A stretch of DNA of 6,709 bases from the NCBI GenBank assembly GCA_002684755.1, contig NYVS01000048.1, forward strand, positions 3,894 through 10,602, read 5' to 3'. Under the pieces are notes generated by a model, which was not told where the DNA came from, made no database searches, and saw only the letters and a program-made list of their open reading frames with translations. A program made the translations under genes and the position numbers. Positions 1 to 6,031 of the stretch are shown here, one piece after another. Origin of the DNA: Phycisphaerae bacterium (GTDB taxonomy: Bacteria > Planctomycetota > Phycisphaerae > Phycisphaerales > SM1A02). Every line of letters starts with the position of its first letter. Position 1 is the first letter of the stretch.

Positions 1-26
1 GAGGACGATGTGGAACGGAGTGTGGT

Positions 27-1268
27 TCATTCGTGTCGCAACGCCTCGATGGGATCGAGCCGCGATGCCTTGATGGCGGGGAACATCCCGAAGACCACCC
101 CGACCGCGGCGCTGAAACTGAAACTCATGATGATCGCCCACATCGGAACGTGAGCCTCCTCGAGCCCCGCGTCGGGAATCAAGGTGAGTCCGAACGCCAT
201 CGTCTCCCCCGCCGCGACGCCCAGCGCCCCGCCGACCAGGCAGAGCACCACGGCTTCGAGCAGGAACTGCAGCAGGACCGCCGACGGCGTCGCGCCCACC
301 GCCTTGCGAAGCCCGATCTCCCGGGTTCGCTCGCTGACGGACACCAGCATGATGTTCATGATGCCGATGCCGCCGACGAGGAGACTCACCCCGACGATTC
401 CGCCCGCGATCGCGGTGATGCCGGCCGCGAGGGCCCGGAACTGGTCGATGAACTGGTCGATCGCGGCGACCTGGAAGGTGTCGGGATCGTCGGGACCGAG
501 GCCACGCATCTTCCGCAGCACGAACCTGACCTCGCTGATCGCTTCGTCCGCCACGTCCGGTGATTCGATCATGGCGGAGATTCGAAAGAAGAACTCGTCG
601 TTCTGAAGCCGGGCGGCGATCGCGAAGGGCACGAAGACCTCGGCGCTCGACGTGCTCATGCCGAGCATCGTGGACTGGATGGTCTCGACGACGCCGACCA
701 CCAGATACCGCCTCCCCCCGAGCAGGATGTGCGAACCGACGGGATCCCGTCGCAGCTGGAGTTCTTCGATGGCGGCATCGTTGAGCAGGCACACCTGCCG
801 TGCGTTCGACTCGTCGATCGAGTTGAAGGGTCTTCCCAGGGTCACCGCCCGATTCTCGGTCTCGTGCCACGCGGGACGGATCCCCGTGACGTTCAGTCCC
901 TCGATCAGACGATCGCCGTACTGGGCACTGAGACCGAGTGACGTCACCGGCGTGAGGCTGCGGATGGACGGGCAGTTGGCCTCGATCGCGTCGACCTCCT
1001 CGACCTTGAGTCGGACGTCCTTCCATGGGTAGGCGTTCTTCGGAGCATCGTCCGGTCGATCCGGGAAGATGAACAACCGATTCGCCCCGAACGACTCGAA
1101 TTCCGAAAGCACCTTGGTCTTGAGCCCGGACAGGGCGGCGATCACCGCGGTGACGCTCGCCACGCCCACGATGATCCCGAGCGCCGTCAACAGGCTTCGG
1201 CCGAGGTTCGCTCGAATCTGCGAGAACGCGAGGGCGATCGCCTGGAGCCAGAAGACTGGATTCAGCAT
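27..1268 (-). CDS. MacB/FtsX-type ABC transporter permease (separate from its ATPase)
   Basis: 413-residue inner-membrane permease of a mechanotransmission-type ABC transporter (MacB/LolC/FtsX group). Seen: an N-terminal helix (about 25-47), a periplasmic domain of about 230 residues (about 50-280, MacB_PCD-like), then three helices (about 282-308, 331-358, 375-397). The family signature GGIGIMNIMLVSVSERTREI lies at 299-318 and is followed by GLRKAVGA; the C-terminus FPAIKASRLDPIEALRHE is typical. The start is well supported: GGAGG sits at 1277-1273, 4 nt before ATG, and the ATG overlaps the ATPase stop by 7 nt (ATGCTGA), so translation is probably coupled. In E. coli MacB the ATPase and permease are one chain; here they are split, as in many bacterial homologues. 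Family knowledge says such permeases dimerise and transmit ATPase motion to a periplasmic adaptor. The substrate (peptide, lipid, macrolide, lipoprotein) cannot be read from sequence. The adaptor upstream favours a MacAB-like over a LolCDE-like role. Confidence 0.95.
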   Translation of the reverse strand: MLNPVFWLQAIALAFSQIRANLGRSLLTALGIIVGVASVTAVIAALSGLKTKVLSEFESFGANRLFIFPDRPDDAPKNAYPWKDVRLKVEEVDAIEANCPSIRSLTPVTSLGLSAQYGDRLIEGLNVTGIRPAWHETENRAVTLGRPFNSIDESNARQVCLLNDAAIEELQLRRDPVGSHILLGGRRYLVVGVVETIQSTMLGMSTSSAEVFVPFAIAARLQNDEFFFRISAMIESPDVADEAISEVRFVLRKMRGLGPDDPDTFQVAAIDQFIDQFRALAAGITAIAGGIVGVSLLVGGIGIMNIMLVSVSERTREIGLRKAVGATPSAVLLQFLLEAVVLCLVGGALGVAAGETMAFGLTLIPDAGLEEAHVPMWAIIMSFSFSAAVGVVFGMFPAIKASRLDPIEALRHE

Positions 1269-1999
1269 GCGCCCTCCGTTCTCGACCCGGTCGGGAGCAG
1301 TCGGCCCGCGGGATCCTCCTCGATCGGCAGGTCGCTCGCGATCCGTCCGTCGTGGAGGCGGATCACCCGCCGGCAGTGCGCGGCCACCTCGTCCTCGTGG
1401 GTGACGATGATCACCGTCTGTCCCTCGTCATGGAGACGCCCGAACAGGGCGAGGATGTCCGCCGTGGTCGTCGAGTCGAGGTTGCCGGTCGGTTCGTCGG
1501 CGAGCAGGATCGCCGGTCGATTGAGCAGGGCTCGGGCGATCGCGACCCGCTGCTTCTGACCGCCCGACAACTGGTTCGGACGGTGATGGACGCGGTCGGC
1601 CAGTCCGACTCGCTCCAGCGCCGAGAGCGCCCGGCCCCGGCGATCCCGACGACGATCGCCTCGGGCGTACACCGATGGAAGTTCGACGTTCCGCAGGGCC
1701 GTCGCCCGGGGCAGAAGCTCGAAGGCCTGGAACACGAATCCGATCCGCTCGTTGCGGACCATCGCGAGTTCGGTGGCGGACATCCGATCGGTCCGCCGGT
1801 CGTCGAGTCGATACTCCCCCTCCGATGGACGATCGAGACACCCGAGCACGTTCATGAGCGTGCTCTTGCCCGAACCGGACGATCCCATGATCGCGACGAA
1901 CTCGTTGTCGCCGATGTCGAGATCGACTTCGCGGAGCGCGTGAATCGTCTCGACGCCGATGCGGTAGGTCTTCGAGATGCCACGGAGGGTGATGAGCAT
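1262..1999 (-). CDS. ABC transporter ATP-binding protein, MacB/LolD family
   Basis: 245-residue cytoplasmic ATPase that powers the permease encoded immediately downstream. All catalytic motifs are intact: Walker A GSSGSGKST (39-47), Q-loop Gln91 in FVFQAFELLP, signature LSGGQ (144-148), Walker B ILLADE (164-169), D-loop NLDS (173-176) and switch histidine His201 in VTHED. The opening MLITLRGISKTYRIG and the GCLDRPSEGEYRLD stretch after Walker A are typical of the MacB/LolD subfamily. The frame stays open upstream to 2182, but those 61 extra codons overlap the adaptor gene, are Arg/Ser/Pro-rich and do not resemble an ABC protein, so I chose the ATG at 1999, where homologues begin. No Shine-Dalgarno is visible before it; the 19 nt gap after the adaptor stop suggests re-initiation by ribosomes finishing that gene. 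The last about 20 residues after the conserved fold are a short unconserved tail. Family assignment is firm; the transported substrate is unknown. Confidence 0.96.
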   Translation of the reverse strand: MLITLRGISKTYRIGVETIHALREVDLDIGDNEFVAIMGSSGSGKSTLMNVLGCLDRPSEGEYRLDDRRTDRMSATELAMVRNERIGFVFQAFELLPRATALRNVELPSVYARGDRRRDRRGRALSALERVGLADRVHHRPNQLSGGQKQRVAIARALLNRPAILLADEPTGNLDSTTTADILALFGRLHDEGQTVIIVTHEDEVAAHCRRVIRLHDGRIASDLPIEEDPAGRLLPTGSRTEGAC

Positions 2000-2018
2000 G
2001 ATCGAGATCGGAGCCCCG

Positions 2019-3374
2019 TCAGAAGGAGACCTTGATGCTGCCGTCACCGGCCTTCGATCCGGCGTCCTTCGTTCCGGAGTCGTCGCCGTCGTCGGCGGCG
2101 CGGAGGCCGGAATCGACCTTGACCGCATCGCCGTCTTCGAGGTCCTCGATCGCCTTGTAGGGACCGATGACCACGCTCGCACCGGGCTCGATCCCCTCGG
2201 AGATGATCGTTTCCGCGAGGCTGCTCGGGCCGATCCGGACCGGCGTGCATCGGGCCTTGCCGTCCTCCACGACGAAGACGACCGGGACGGTGCGTCGATC
2301 GGAATCGACGAGATCGACGTTCCTCACGTCGGACGGCAGTTCGTCGACCTTCATGTCGACGACCGCCTGACTCGGCACCACCAGACCTTCGTGCCGCGCG
2401 ATTTCGATGTCGACGTTCGCCGCGAGACCGGAATAGATGCGACGCCCGGCGAGCTCCAGTTGCACCTCGGTCTTGAAGTATCCACTGCCGTCGCGGTCCA
2501 GCGATCGCTGCAGCGCGATCCGCTCCACCGTCCCGTCGAAGACCTCGTCGGGGTAGGCGTTGATCCTGATCTCGGCGGGCTGGGTGTTCTCGACCTTCGC
2601 GATGTCGCTTTCCGCCACCTTCGCGTCGAGTCGCATCCGCGAGAGATCGGCGATGGTCATGATGATGGTGCCGGCGTTGTTCATGGTGCCCACGACCACG
2701 AGCTCGCCGACCTCCGCGTTCAGGATGGTGATCACCCCGTCGATCGGCGACTTCATGATCGTCTTGCCGAGGCGATCTCGAGCCTGGTCGATGTCCGCTT
2801 CCGCGGCCTGGAGCGAACTTTCGATCACGGAGATCGCCAGCTTGCCGGCCTCGACCTGAGCCGCGAGCTCGGCCACCCGGTTGCGGGCATCGTCGAGGCT
2901 CTGACGGCTGACGTCACCCGTGGCGAAGAGCTGCTCCTGGCGCTCGAGCACCGTACGGGCGTTGGCGAGCGACGCCATCGGGCCGGCGATCCTCGATTGC
3001 TCGCTCTGGAGACGAAACTGCTCCGCGTCGCGGCGGGCCCGAGCGCTTTCCAGCCGGGCCTCGAAATCCGCGGCATCCAGTCGAATGATCAGCTCACCCG
3101 CTTGAACCGATTCCCCCTCGCGAAACGGCAGTTCGAGAATCCGCGCCGAAACCTCCGCAGAGACGTCGACCTTGACGTTGGGTTCGATCTCACCGGGCGC
3201 GGCGACCCGTTCGACCAGGGTCCGTCGAACCACGGACTCGACCCGGACCGATTCGCCGCGATCACCGGAATCGGAACCGAAGGAGAAGCCGGACGAGAAA
3301 TCCGGTCCGAAGGCGACGAGGCCGCCCACGATTCCGAGCACGATCACGATGGAAACCACTAGGAAGATCCGCAC
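2019..3374 (-). CDS. Periplasmic adaptor (HlyD/MacA-like membrane fusion protein) of the ABC transporter
   Basis: 451-residue adaptor anchored in the inner membrane, expected to bridge the MacB-like permease to the periplasm or an outer-membrane channel. Seen: one N-terminal transmembrane segment (about 3-22), a Gly/Ser/Asp-rich linker, the first lipoyl half-motif with PGEIEPNVKVDVSAEVSARI (60-79) and FREGESVQAGELIIRLD, a helical hairpin rich in Glu/Arg/Gln/Ala (about 102-203), the second lipoyl half (IMKSPIDGVITILNAEVGEL, 206-225), then beta-barrel and membrane-proximal regions to about 420. The tail (about 421-451) is Asp/Gly/Lys-rich and looks disordered. Start choice: the frame opens at a GTG at 3428, but the GTG at 3374 has AAGGAG (3385-3380) 5 nt before it and gives a protein starting directly at the membrane anchor. 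The longer form would add 18 Gly/Asp-rich residues. First gene of a three-gene operon with ATPase and permease. MacA-like is the best guess; the broader HlyD/RND-adaptor family is certain. Confidence 0.93.
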   Translation of the reverse strand: MRIFLVVSIVIVLGIVGGLVAFGPDFSSGFSFGSDSGDRGESVRVESVVRRTLVERVAAPGEIEPNVKVDVSAEVSARILELPFREGESVQAGELIIRLDAADFEARLESARARRDAEQFRLQSEQSRIAGPMASLANARTVLERQEQLFATGDVSRQSLDDARNRVAELAAQVEAGKLAISVIESSLQAAEADIDQARDRLGKTIMKSPIDGVITILNAEVGELVVVGTMNNAGTIIMTIADLSRMRLDAKVAESDIAKVENTQPAEIRINAYPDEVFDGTVERIALQRSLDRDGSGYFKTEVQLELAGRRIYSGLAANVDIEIARHEGLVVPSQAVVDMKVDELPSDVRNVDLVDSDRRTVPVVFVVEDGKARCTPVRIGPSSLAETIISEGIEPGASVVIGPYKAIEDLEDGDAVKVDSGLRAADDGDDSGTKDAGSKAGDGSIKVSF

Positions 3375-3675
3375 GCGAGCTCCTTCGAGGTCTTCACCGC
3401 CGCCGCCGTCCGCAGACCTGGACGCCACCGTTGCAAGACCTGCCGATACTGGTCAACCACCCCGCCCGACACCCCGCGTGCGGTCGGTTTTCTGAGCGTC
3501 CGAGCCGTTGTGACGTGGCGCGGACGTTTCTTGGGATCGAGGCGGGGCCCGTTTCAGCACCACCCGGAATCACCACCAACAGGATACCGGGCTGCAACCA
3601 TCCGGATGCGTGGTCGGCCTCACCGGCTCCAAGGCCGAAACGACCGAGACGCCATCGAGGGCGAGGCCTGAAACG
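3375..3675 (-). other. Non-coding upstream region of the transporter operon
   Basis: About 300 nt between the terminator of the secreted-protein gene and the adaptor start. I see no convincing gene on either strand: the short open frames are Arg/Pro-rich and lack family motifs. The transporter operon promoter must lie here or further upstream. The best -35-like string is TTGACC on the minus strand near 3456-3451, but no good -10 follows at 16-18 nt, so I do not call a promoter. A 7 bp inverted repeat TCGGCCT/AGGCCGA (3614-3620 with 3632-3638, 11 nt loop) could be an operator or hairpin, without further support. The stretch AGGCC(T)GAAACGA appears twice (about 3632 and 3664). Confidence 0.5.
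3380..3385 (-). promoter_or_regulatory. Ribosome binding site deciding the adaptor start
   Basis: AAGGAG on the minus strand, followed by CTCGC and then GTG at 3374. It lies inside the longer open frame that begins at the GTG at 3428, and is the main reason to prefer the shorter adaptor. Confidence 0.7.
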
Positions 3676-3708
3676 AACACCCCCCGGCTCGAAGAGCCGG
3701 GGGGGGTT
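3676..3708 (-). terminator. Terminator hairpin of the complete secreted-protein gene
   Basis: Inverted repeat AACACCCCCCGGCTC / GAGCCGGGGGGGGTT with a GAA loop on the plus strand (TTC on the minus transcript); 15 positions per arm with one A-G mismatch, very GC-rich. It begins 38 nt after the stop codon at 3746. Reading on the minus strand, the hairpin ends GTGTT and is followed by CGTTTC, so the T-tract is short and interrupted. Placement and shape fit an intrinsic terminator; it may also protect the transcript end. It separates this gene from the transporter operon. Confidence 0.8.
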
Positions 3709-3721
3709 GCGATCTAGGAGT

Positions 3722-3738
3722 TCCGATCAGGGATCGGA
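3722..3738 (-). other. Small hairpin just after the stop codon
   Basis: Perfect 7 bp inverted repeat TCCGATC / GATCGGA with a 3 nt loop, 7 nt after the stop codon at 3746 and before the main terminator hairpin. The paralogous gene has a comparable hairpin at 6017-6031. Could be a transcript-stabilising element or chance. Confidence 0.4.
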
Positions 3739-3745
3739 GGATCGA

Positions 3746-4423
3746 TCAGGGGCAGGCACCCCAGACGGAAAGCACGAGGCCGACGTCGGCACCGTTCACT
3801 TCACCGTCACCGTTGAGGTCCTCGGGGCAGCCGCCACAAGTTCCCCAGGCCGCGAGGATGAAGCCGAAGTCAGCACCGTCGACCATGCCGTCGCCGTTGA
3901 AGTCTCCGGGGCAGTCGGGCTGGCCGCCACCCGCGGTTCCGTCGACGAAGACGAACCACTCGAGGTCGAAACCGATGTCACCGACCGCGGTGAACTCGGC
4001 GATGCCACACGAGTCGGAACGAAGGTAGGTCGTGCCGCTCGTGATGTCGGCCGCGGTGCCGCCGCCGAAGGTCGCGAAGCCGTCGGTCGAGCCCGCGTAG
4101 GCGATCTCGATGACCAGTGCCGAACCATCGGAGAGATCGACGTTCACGCCGTCCGCGAAGGACACGACGCTGTACTCGTTACCCGCGGTGGTGTAGAAGC
4201 CCCACGGTGCCGTACCGAGGAGCTCGAGATCTGCAAGCGGAGCGGGCGTGCCGTTCGCGGACTTGTAGATGTTCATGTCACCTGCGATGTAGGAACCGGG
4301 GTTGTCCATGCCGAAGCGGACACAGTCGATGGTGAACTGATCGTTCCCCATCTCAGCGGCCGTATAGACGCGGCAATACGCGTTCTCGGTGGTGATGCCG
4401 CCGGCAGCACAGGCGACGCCGCC
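3746..4423 (-). repeat. Paralogous duplication, copy 1 (3' end of the complete gene)
   Basis: Aligns without gaps, in the same orientation, to 6032-6709. The first roughly 178 nt (the dockerin-coding tail) show only nine mismatches by hand count, seven of them silent; beyond that the DNA identity drops. The start-to-start spacing of the copies is 2286 nt. The true upstream limit of the duplication cannot be seen because copy 2 runs off the window. Confidence 0.85.
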
Positions 4424-5701
4424 TGCGGTCATGGCGTCGGTGGCGTTCTGCGTGAACGTATCGGGACCCGGCGTATCACAGGTGTACGGCGGGATCGGCG
4501 GCTCGGGCGGCTCGGCGGGGGCCCAGTCGACGGTGAGTCCACCACTGCCTTCGTTAAGATCGTAGCCCGAGACGCTGATGAGGTACTGCCGGCCGCCTTC
4601 GACGTTCGCCGTGAGGAACGACTGGAAGTCGGGGCAACCGCCACCGTCATCGTTGCAGGCCACTTCGACGTTCGGAAGCGTCGACGGATCGAAGACCGAA
4701 CCGATCTCACCGGCATCCCACAGCGTGAGGGCGGTGTCGTAGTCGGCATCGTTGCAGGTGGTCGCGTTCAGGGTGTTCGTGTCCGTTCCGTCGATTTCCA
4801 CCATGAACCAGACGTTCGCCGCACCCCCCGCGGCACAGGTGATGATCGGACCATCGTAGTTCGCACCGACGGTGGAGTAGGCGGCCCGCTCACCGTTGCC
4901 GATCATGGTCGGGGAGGTCGCACAGTCGTTGCCGTAGGCCGGGTTGTCACAGCTGTAGAAGTAGATGTTGCAGAGGGCGATCGCGTTGTCGACGCACGTC
5001 GAGTCCCACGAAACCTCGCAGCAGAACGGATCACCACCGGCGGCGGGATCACAGGTCAGGGCACAGCAGGTGACGTCGTCACAGCCGGGCTCCGGATGCG
5101 GCTCGGCGCAGGAACCGGTCGCGTCGACGCAACCCTCGGGGATGCCACTGCCGAGCGTGAAGAACGCATCCGCGGTGACGACCGAACCGCCGTTCATGCC
5201 GGTGCCGTCTTCCCAGGCCTGATACACGGCGACGCTGACGTCACCCGATGCATCGACCGAGAACGTGAACGGATCGAAGACCGTCTCGCCTGCGGCGGAC
5301 GAACCGTCGGTGGGATACGTGGCACAGGTGTCTTCCAGGTCCGCACCGGTCTGGTCGCCGACCGGGACACCCACGTTGAAGAAGGCGGTCTCGGTGCCGT
5401 CGGACATGCTCATCGCGAACGTGCATTCGCTCGCCCAGCAGGAATAGGTGGAGCCCGTGTTCCAGCAGACGTCGATGACGACGTTCGACCAGCCGAAGGT
5501 CGTGAAGTAGGCCCCGGCGTCCGCCATCACGGTCGAGCCGTTGTAATTGGGACTGGCCGCGTCAATGCCACCATTCTCGATCGAATAGTAGGGCGCGTCG
5601 GAGAACCCGACTTCGTACGTTCCACCGCCACCCGCGAGGGCGGCGGCCGACAGACCGGCCGCGGAGATCGCGGCGGTTGCCTTGATGAAAGTGATCTGCA
5701 T
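3746..5701 (-). CDS. Secreted multidomain protein with Cys-rich module, PPC-like domain and C-terminal dockerin-like repeats
   Basis: 651-residue exported protein; biochemical role not recognised and no catalytic motif seen. Order: signal peptide (1-23, cleavage after ALA before GGGG); N-terminal beta-rich region (about 24-185, unrecognised); eight-cysteine module (207-244) with CC, DPFCC and SWDSTC; PPC-like beta-sandwich (about 252-393, with NDCA, YDTALTLWD, CNDDGG and GGRQYLISVSGY); proline linker (396-406); second beta-rich domain (about 412-593) shared with the upstream paralogue; paired dockerin-like calcium loops (600-611 DFNGDGMVDGAD and 628-639 DLNGDGEVNGAD), flanked by Cys597, 622, 625 and 650. 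Loop positions 1, 3, 5, 9 and 12 are D/N/D/D/D and D/N/D/N/D, so both should bind calcium. Start: the ATG at 5701 follows AGGAGG by 9 nt and opens a proper signal peptide; the longer frame to 5770 adds a charged leader with no such support. In this group such tails probably act in surface attachment or sorting (inference). NCBI may name relatives GC-type dockerin domain-anchored protein. Monocistronic by its flanking terminators. Confidence 0.9.
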   Translation of the reverse strand: MQITFIKATAAISAAGLSAAALAGGGGTYEVGFSDAPYYSIENGGIDAASPNYNGSTVMADAGAYFTTFGWSNVVIDVCWNTGSTYSCWASECTFAMSMSDGTETAFFNVGVPVGDQTGADLEDTCATYPTDGSSAAGETVFDPFTFSVDASGDVSVAVYQAWEDGTGMNGGSVVTADAFFTLGSGIPEGCVDATGSCAEPHPEPGCDDVTCCALTCDPAAGGDPFCCEVSWDSTCVDNAIALCNIYFYSCDNPAYGNDCATSPTMIGNGERAAYSTVGANYDGPIITCAAGGAANVWFMVEIDGTDTNTLNATTCNDADYDTALTLWDAGEIGSVFDPSTLPNVEVACNDDGGGCPDFQSFLTANVEGGRQYLISVSGYDLNEGSGGLTVDWAPAEPPEPPIPPYTCDTPGPDTFTQNATDAMTAGGVACAAGGITTENAYCRVYTAAEMGNDQFTIDCVRFGMDNPGSYIAGDMNIYKSANGTPAPLADLELLGTAPWGFYTTAGNEYSVVSFADGVNVDLSDGSALVIEIAYAGSTDGFATFGGGTAADITSGTTYLRSDSCGIAEFTAVGDIGFDLEWFVFVDGTAGGGQPDCPGDFNGDGMVDGADFGFILAAWGTCGGCPEDLNGDGEVNGADVGLVLSVWGACP

Positions 5702-5710
5702 CTTGAATTG

Positions 5711-5716
5711 CCTCCT
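5711..5716 (-). promoter_or_regulatory. Strong ribosome binding site of the secreted-protein gene
   Basis: AGGAGG on the minus strand, 9 nt before the ATG at 5701. It fixes the start at the signal-peptide methionine rather than the ATG at 5770. Confidence 0.85.
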
Positions 5717-5843
5717 GATTGCCGAATTCCGAAGAGAACGGACACACGTCTCGCTCTTCGACGGATGCACATATTTACAAAGAACACCCGAAGTTTATCG
5801 CACGATCGAAAAATGCCACCTGAAAAACGAGTTGAACGTCGAG

Positions 5844-5872
5844 ATTGTGGTCCGTTAACCGCAACCGTTCAA
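5844..5872 (-). promoter_or_regulatory. Candidate sigma70-like promoter of the secreted-protein gene
   Basis: TTGAAC (5872-5867), exactly 17 nt spacer, CACAAT (5849-5844) on the minus strand, in an AT-richer island (about 5765-5875) of an otherwise GC-rich window. It would give a leader of roughly 135 nt. A GATAAA string nearer the gene (about 5798-5793) has no good -35 partner. Consensus match only; planctomycete promoters are poorly defined, so this is tentative. Confidence 0.28.
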
Positions 5873-5941
5873 ATCGGCCGTGAACTATCGGCGAAGTTCG
5901 ATGGATCGCCTGGGACTCACGGATGCCCGGACCATGAAGAA

Positions 5942-5970
5942 CCCCCCGGTCCGCGAAGCGGACCGGGGGG
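5942..5970 (-). terminator. Terminator hairpin of the upstream (partial) secreted-protein gene
   Basis: Perfect 13 bp inverted repeat CCCCCCGGTCCGC / GCGGACCGGGGGG with a GAA loop (plus-strand reading), starting about 60 nt after the stop codon at 6032. On the minus transcript it is followed by TTCTTC, a short pyrimidine tail. The same C6GG...CCG6 outer stem and GAA loop occur in the terminator of the downstream paralogue (3676-3708). Confidence 0.82.
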
Positions 5971-5991
5971 CGTTCGAATCGTTCGAATCAT

Positions 5992-6031
5992 CCATCCAGC
6001 GGATGGTGGTTCGCAGTCGGTCGGTGACCGA
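5992..6031 (-). other. Two small hairpins after the stop codon of the partial gene
   Basis: TCGGTC / GACCGA (6017-6022 with 6026-6031, 3 nt loop) abuts the stop codon; CCATCC / GGATGG (5992-5997 with 6001-6006, 3 nt loop) follows. Both are perfect 6 bp stems. They precede the main terminator and resemble the single small hairpin at 3722-3738 behind the paralogue. Short stems like these can arise by chance in GC-rich DNA. Confidence 0.35.

Larger units (their letters stand above)
5702..6031. other. Intergenic region between the two paralogous secreted-protein genes
   Basis: About 330 nt with no supported gene. In transcription order it holds hairpins after the upstream stop codon, a tandem 9 bp repeat CGTTCGAAT (5971-5979 and 5980-5988), the upstream gene's terminator (5942-5970), an AT-richer stretch with a candidate promoter, and the ribosome binding site of the downstream gene. 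The plus-strand open frame starting at 5880 runs antisense into the upstream gene's dockerin-coding end and is not credible. Confidence 0.6.

Noticed and set aside
1352..2035. Plus-strand open frame of 227 codons opposite the ATPase gene
   Set aside because: Shadow of the ATPase; the real gene has every ABC motif on the other strand.
2000..2182. N-terminal extension of the ATPase frame to an ATG at 2182
   Set aside because: It overlaps the adaptor gene by more than 160 nt, encodes Arg/Ser/Pro-rich sequence, and the conserved ABC fold begins at the ATG at 1999.
1977..3362. Long plus-strand open frame of 461 codons opposite the adaptor gene
   Set aside because: It is an antisense shadow of the adaptor: Asp/Arg/His-rich composition, no family motif, no ribosome binding site. 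High GC gives long spurious frames.
3172..3597. Short open frames in and around the region upstream of the adaptor, on both strands
   Set aside because: Compositionally biased (Arg/Pro/Thr-rich), no ribosome binding site or recognisable domain, and partly overlapping the adaptor gene.
5702..5770. Upstream start for the complete secreted protein at 5770
   Set aside because: The 23 extra residues are polar and charged and would bury the signal peptide; AGGAGG 9 nt before the ATG at 5701 is a much better start signal.
5971..5988. Two tandem copies of CGTTCGAAT, considered as a repeat array or attachment site
   Set aside because: Only two copies of 9 bp, no integrase, no tRNA gene and no further copies nearby.
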